DNA from: Apostichopus japonicus
Lineage: Eukaryota > Echinodermata > Holothuroidea > Aspidochirotida > Stichopodidae
Assembly: GCF_037975245.1 (NCBI RefSeq)
Contig: NC_092568.1
Span: forward strand, 12,549,501-12,613,500
Direction: 5' to 3'
Length of the DNA stretch: 64,000 bases
Numbering within the stretch: the stretch's first letter is position 1; each line of letters begins with the position of its first letter. The notes below the pieces were generated by a model. That model saw only the letters and a program-made list of their open reading frames with translations. It was not told where the DNA came from and did not search any database. Below, one piece after another: positions 61,511-64,000 of the stretch. Position numbers and translations under genes: made by a program.

Positions 61511-63639
61511 GTAATGACTTCTCATTTACATTCATGTTCTAGTTCATCAACTCTAGTACCTAACTATGATACGTTTTGTGATTTTAATCCAAAGAATATA
61601 TAGGTAAATGCCCAAAAATTTGTAGTGTATTAGGTTTTTACTGAAATAAACAATACTAGAGAAGTCGTTCACTTTATGAAAATTTCTGACAGTAGTTGAA
61701 AACTTGTTCAAGATTTCATTTTATTTTATTTTAATTTCAATAGGTATGAAGCAGCAATGCCAAAAAAAACAATAGGGCCTTTTCTTATTAATATTTTTTT
61801 CCTTCTAGTTATCGTTATTTAATTTGGTTAGGTTTGTAGATATATATTATTATATATATATATATATAGTGATAGAGATGAGATGAATTTGATACTGATG
61901 TGAACAGAAAGCAACCATACCAGTGCATCGTGAAGATAAAATTAAAACAGGATGTGAACACATTAGCCTCATATTTATTTAAACATTTCTCAAGCAGTGA
62001 TTGCGATCTCAAATTAATTTGGAATGTGCAAATTGGATGACATCATCACAAAGGATATTCAAAGCCGCAAAATTGGTTTCCTTTAAACGTGACCTTGTCC
62101 TTTAGCAAAGATATCAATTTTGAAGTTGGCAGTATCTTAAAGAATATCAGAATATGCTTCTTCAGTTAATACTGTTATTCCTTGTGTATGTATATAAATG
62201 TATATATATATAGCGTACAATGCAATCTATTGTACTCGCTTGTTCAGAAAGTTTCATCAGTTTAGAGACATGGAGTAATTATCTCAATGTGAAATTATTT
62301 TACAAACTTAGTAAAACTTAAAGTCTCAATACCTGTTTGCTGATGAGTTTCGGAAAACAAACTTCGGAAGCAGATTCAATGTTTCTTATTCTAAATGCAC
62401 TCTGACCAGGTGGGTTTAATGGAGAAAAGCTGTAGCGATTGAATGAAAGAAATTTATTTTCTGTTGCCCTTATGGCGCGAAGGATTTACCGTAAAATCAT
62501 TGCGACCACCCATATCGGCATGCTCATTACACAAATTTAACCTATATACTTACTTGTATCATCCACCTTTTTTATCTAATTCCACTGAGGAAACGTCTGA
62601 ATATACCTGTTTATTATATGCAAGGAAATGACACAATTTCGCAAGCTACATCGGTAAGACCGAAGAAAGATACTATTCAAGAGACCTAACACAGACTAGC
62701 CACAAAAGTGAGAGTAATATGGTCGTAAACAAAACAGAGAGATTTGATTTGCCCACAATCTCTTGGGCGGGGCTAGCAAATTTTGATTGAAGTTTGTAGA
62801 ATCTACGGACTTGTTACAAAATCTGGCGAATTTTTATTCAGCTCAAAATGTTAAACGACAGATAAATCAATAAAAATAATAAATATTAATATGAAAATTG
62901 CATAGAACAGTGTCATTTTTACTGAGCTTTTAGGGCAGTAAGCTGGAAAGGTCGAAGTTTAAATTTGGCAAACACACATTGAGACATTAAGATTGTGTCA
63001 TATGGAAGAGATATTAGTCCTCGATCCAGAGCAGTCACATCAGAGGGAAAAAATAACATTCGACACAGTTGGTTCATAAAGGTCAAGGTTTGAACTGCAA
63101 ATGCCCAAAATATTTTGATTTTCAGTAGTGTTTCCTTTTCTCTGCAAGATAGTTAGTTTAATGTCATATAACCTTGGCATTTAACTGTTGATATGATTTT
63201 TTCCCCCCCCCCTTTCTTTCTTATTATTTCTGTTTGGTATTTTTGTTGTATTCAATTCTAGTGGAGAAAAAATAACAAAATTCAGATTTGGTGTTTTTTT
63301 TTTTTTTTTAGACGGTTCTCCCTTGGAAAACCTGTACATTCTATTATGGTTGTTCCAAGATTAAAGTTCATCCAACAAGATTACTGTGAGATAGGATGTA
63401 TGACCGTAGTGCTGTAAATAACCTCAAAGAGAGTTTTGCTTGTTCAATAAGAAATTAAGACCTCTATTAAATATCGAACAAATCTTAAAGATTGACATGG
63501 AAACACTCGAATGAATGCACAGTACTGTACAGTGCAATACAGTACAGCCTTTGGATGGATCATCAACTGACTAAATTGTTCTTTGAAAATAATCAATTAT
63601 TAGCGTGTTTTTTGTTTTTGTTTTGTTTGTTCTCTCCAG
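61511..63639. other. PLCB intron
   Basis: 2,129 bases. Short TA microsatellites near 61838-61867 and 62191-62213, a C-run near 63204 and a T-run near 63294. Nothing else recognised. Confidence 0.8.
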
Positions 63640-63786
63640 GCCACCTTTCTTCGGAAGGTTTGGCACATTACCTGATGAGCCATGAGAATTCAGTGATTCC
63701 GCCTGAATCTTACATACTCTGGCAAGATATGGACCATCCTTTATGCCAGTATTTTATTAATTCCTCTCATAATACCTACCTTATCG
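63640..63786 (+). CDS. PLCB: PLCB coding exon: entry to the catalytic X domain
   Basis: 147 bases. Two bases complete the split Gly codon and one base is left over; acceptor tctctccag, donor gtgagt. It reads GLAHYLMSHEN, then DMDHPL, then FINSSHNTYLI. The SSHNTYL motif opens the TIM-barrel X box; its His (63768-63770) corresponds to the catalytic His and the next Asn (63771-63773) to the calcium-binding Asn known from PLC-delta1. Most metazoan PLCB proteins that I know have Thr after this motif, where this one has Ile. The remaining X, Y, C2 and C-terminal parts lie beyond the window. Confidence 0.96.
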
Positions 63787-64000
63787 GTGAGTTTATCTTG
63801 ATTTATACCACCAGAAACCATAACAGTTAAAAATTTGTAAAGATTGTTCTTGCAGACTCTGCCAAGTGCAAAGACACACCAAGCTGCAAGTTATAGTCAT
63901 ACAAGTATTAATTTTGACTACAAGTACAAGTATTAATACAAGTATTAATTTTGTTTGAATGCCAACCAAGCATGACCGGTAACTTGTACTTGGAGCTACA
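63787..64000. other. Start of the next PLCB intron
   Basis: Follows a consensus gtgagt donor; no further exon appears before the window ends. A short tacaagtattaat direct repeat lies near 63900-63950. Confidence 0.8.

Larger units (their letters stand above)
12509..63786 (+). other. PLCB: Phospholipase C beta gene, partial locus (coding exons 2-10 by homology)
   Basis: Nine exons spliced in order give a continuous frame of about 306 codons that matches the N-terminal third of beta-class phosphoinositide phospholipase C. These enzymes hydrolyse PIP2 to diacylglycerol and IP3 at the plasma membrane, downstream of Gq-type G proteins. Visible order: PH domain (exons at 12.5, 47.0, 50.1 and 53.1 kb), EF-hand region (54.5-61.5 kb), start of the catalytic X box (63.6 kb). 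Exon phases are 0-0, 0-0, 0-0, 0-2, 2-2, 2-0, 0-2, 2-1, 1-1, with no stop codon at any join. The catalytic His falls about 301 codons into the visible part; adding a missing first exon of about 33 codons puts it near residue 334, as expected for the family. Motifs such as QRDPRLNEILYPY resemble the PLCB1/2/3 (Plc21C/egl-8) branch, while YLMSHEN and DMDHPL also recall PLCB4/norpA. The start exon and the rest of the gene are outside the window. Confidence 0.95.

Overview
The window is animal nuclear DNA. It is AT-rich, full of introns and dense in transposon remnants, with no bacterial-style gene packing. The repeat repertoire (Penelope-like fragments with hammerhead-like motifs, short TTAA-target and hAT-type elements, a CR1-like LINE tail, tRNA-derived SINE-like pieces) and the protein residues fit a marine invertebrate. 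An echinoderm or another invertebrate deuterostome is my best guess, and I cannot fix the species.

There is one recognisable protein-coding gene, on the + strand: a phosphoinositide-specific phospholipase C of the beta class (PLCB). Nine coding exons lie at 12509-12586, 46978-47046, 50061-50201, 53058-53137, 54511-54564, 57473-57554, 59918-60018, 61344-61510 and 63640-63786. All splice junctions are GT-AG and the phases join without a break, giving about 306 codons. They cover most of the N-terminal PH domain, the EF-hand region and the start of the catalytic X half, including the catalytic His-Asn pair at 63768-63773. The first coding exon appears to lie upstream of the window. The rest of X, then Y, C2 and the C-terminal coiled coil lie downstream. 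A 39-base in-frame candidate cassette exon sits at 21598-21636 inside the very large second intron.

Layout. 1-12508: upstream sequence or first intron, with an 802-bp TTAA-flanked element, a 63-unit GATGAC array and a Penelope-like fragment. 12587-46977: a 34-kb intron inside the PH-domain coding region. It holds a 2.9-kb DNA transposon with eight copies of a 16-base motif around a five-unit satellite, a fold-back Penelope-like fragment, a LINE tail, a hAT-type element with a perfect 8-bp target duplication, TTAA-flanked elements, tandem duplications and SINE-like pieces. 47047-63639: ordinary 1.3-3.0 kb introns between PH/EF exons. They contain a second hAT-type element with a perfect 8-bp target duplication, a second copy of a TTAA-type MITE, a tandem array carrying AGGTCA direct repeats, and the best-preserved hammerhead-like motif. 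63787-64000: start of the next intron.

Most long open frames elsewhere are low-complexity artefacts or are no longer than chance allows. No rRNA, intact tRNA, CRISPR or prokaryotic feature was seen.
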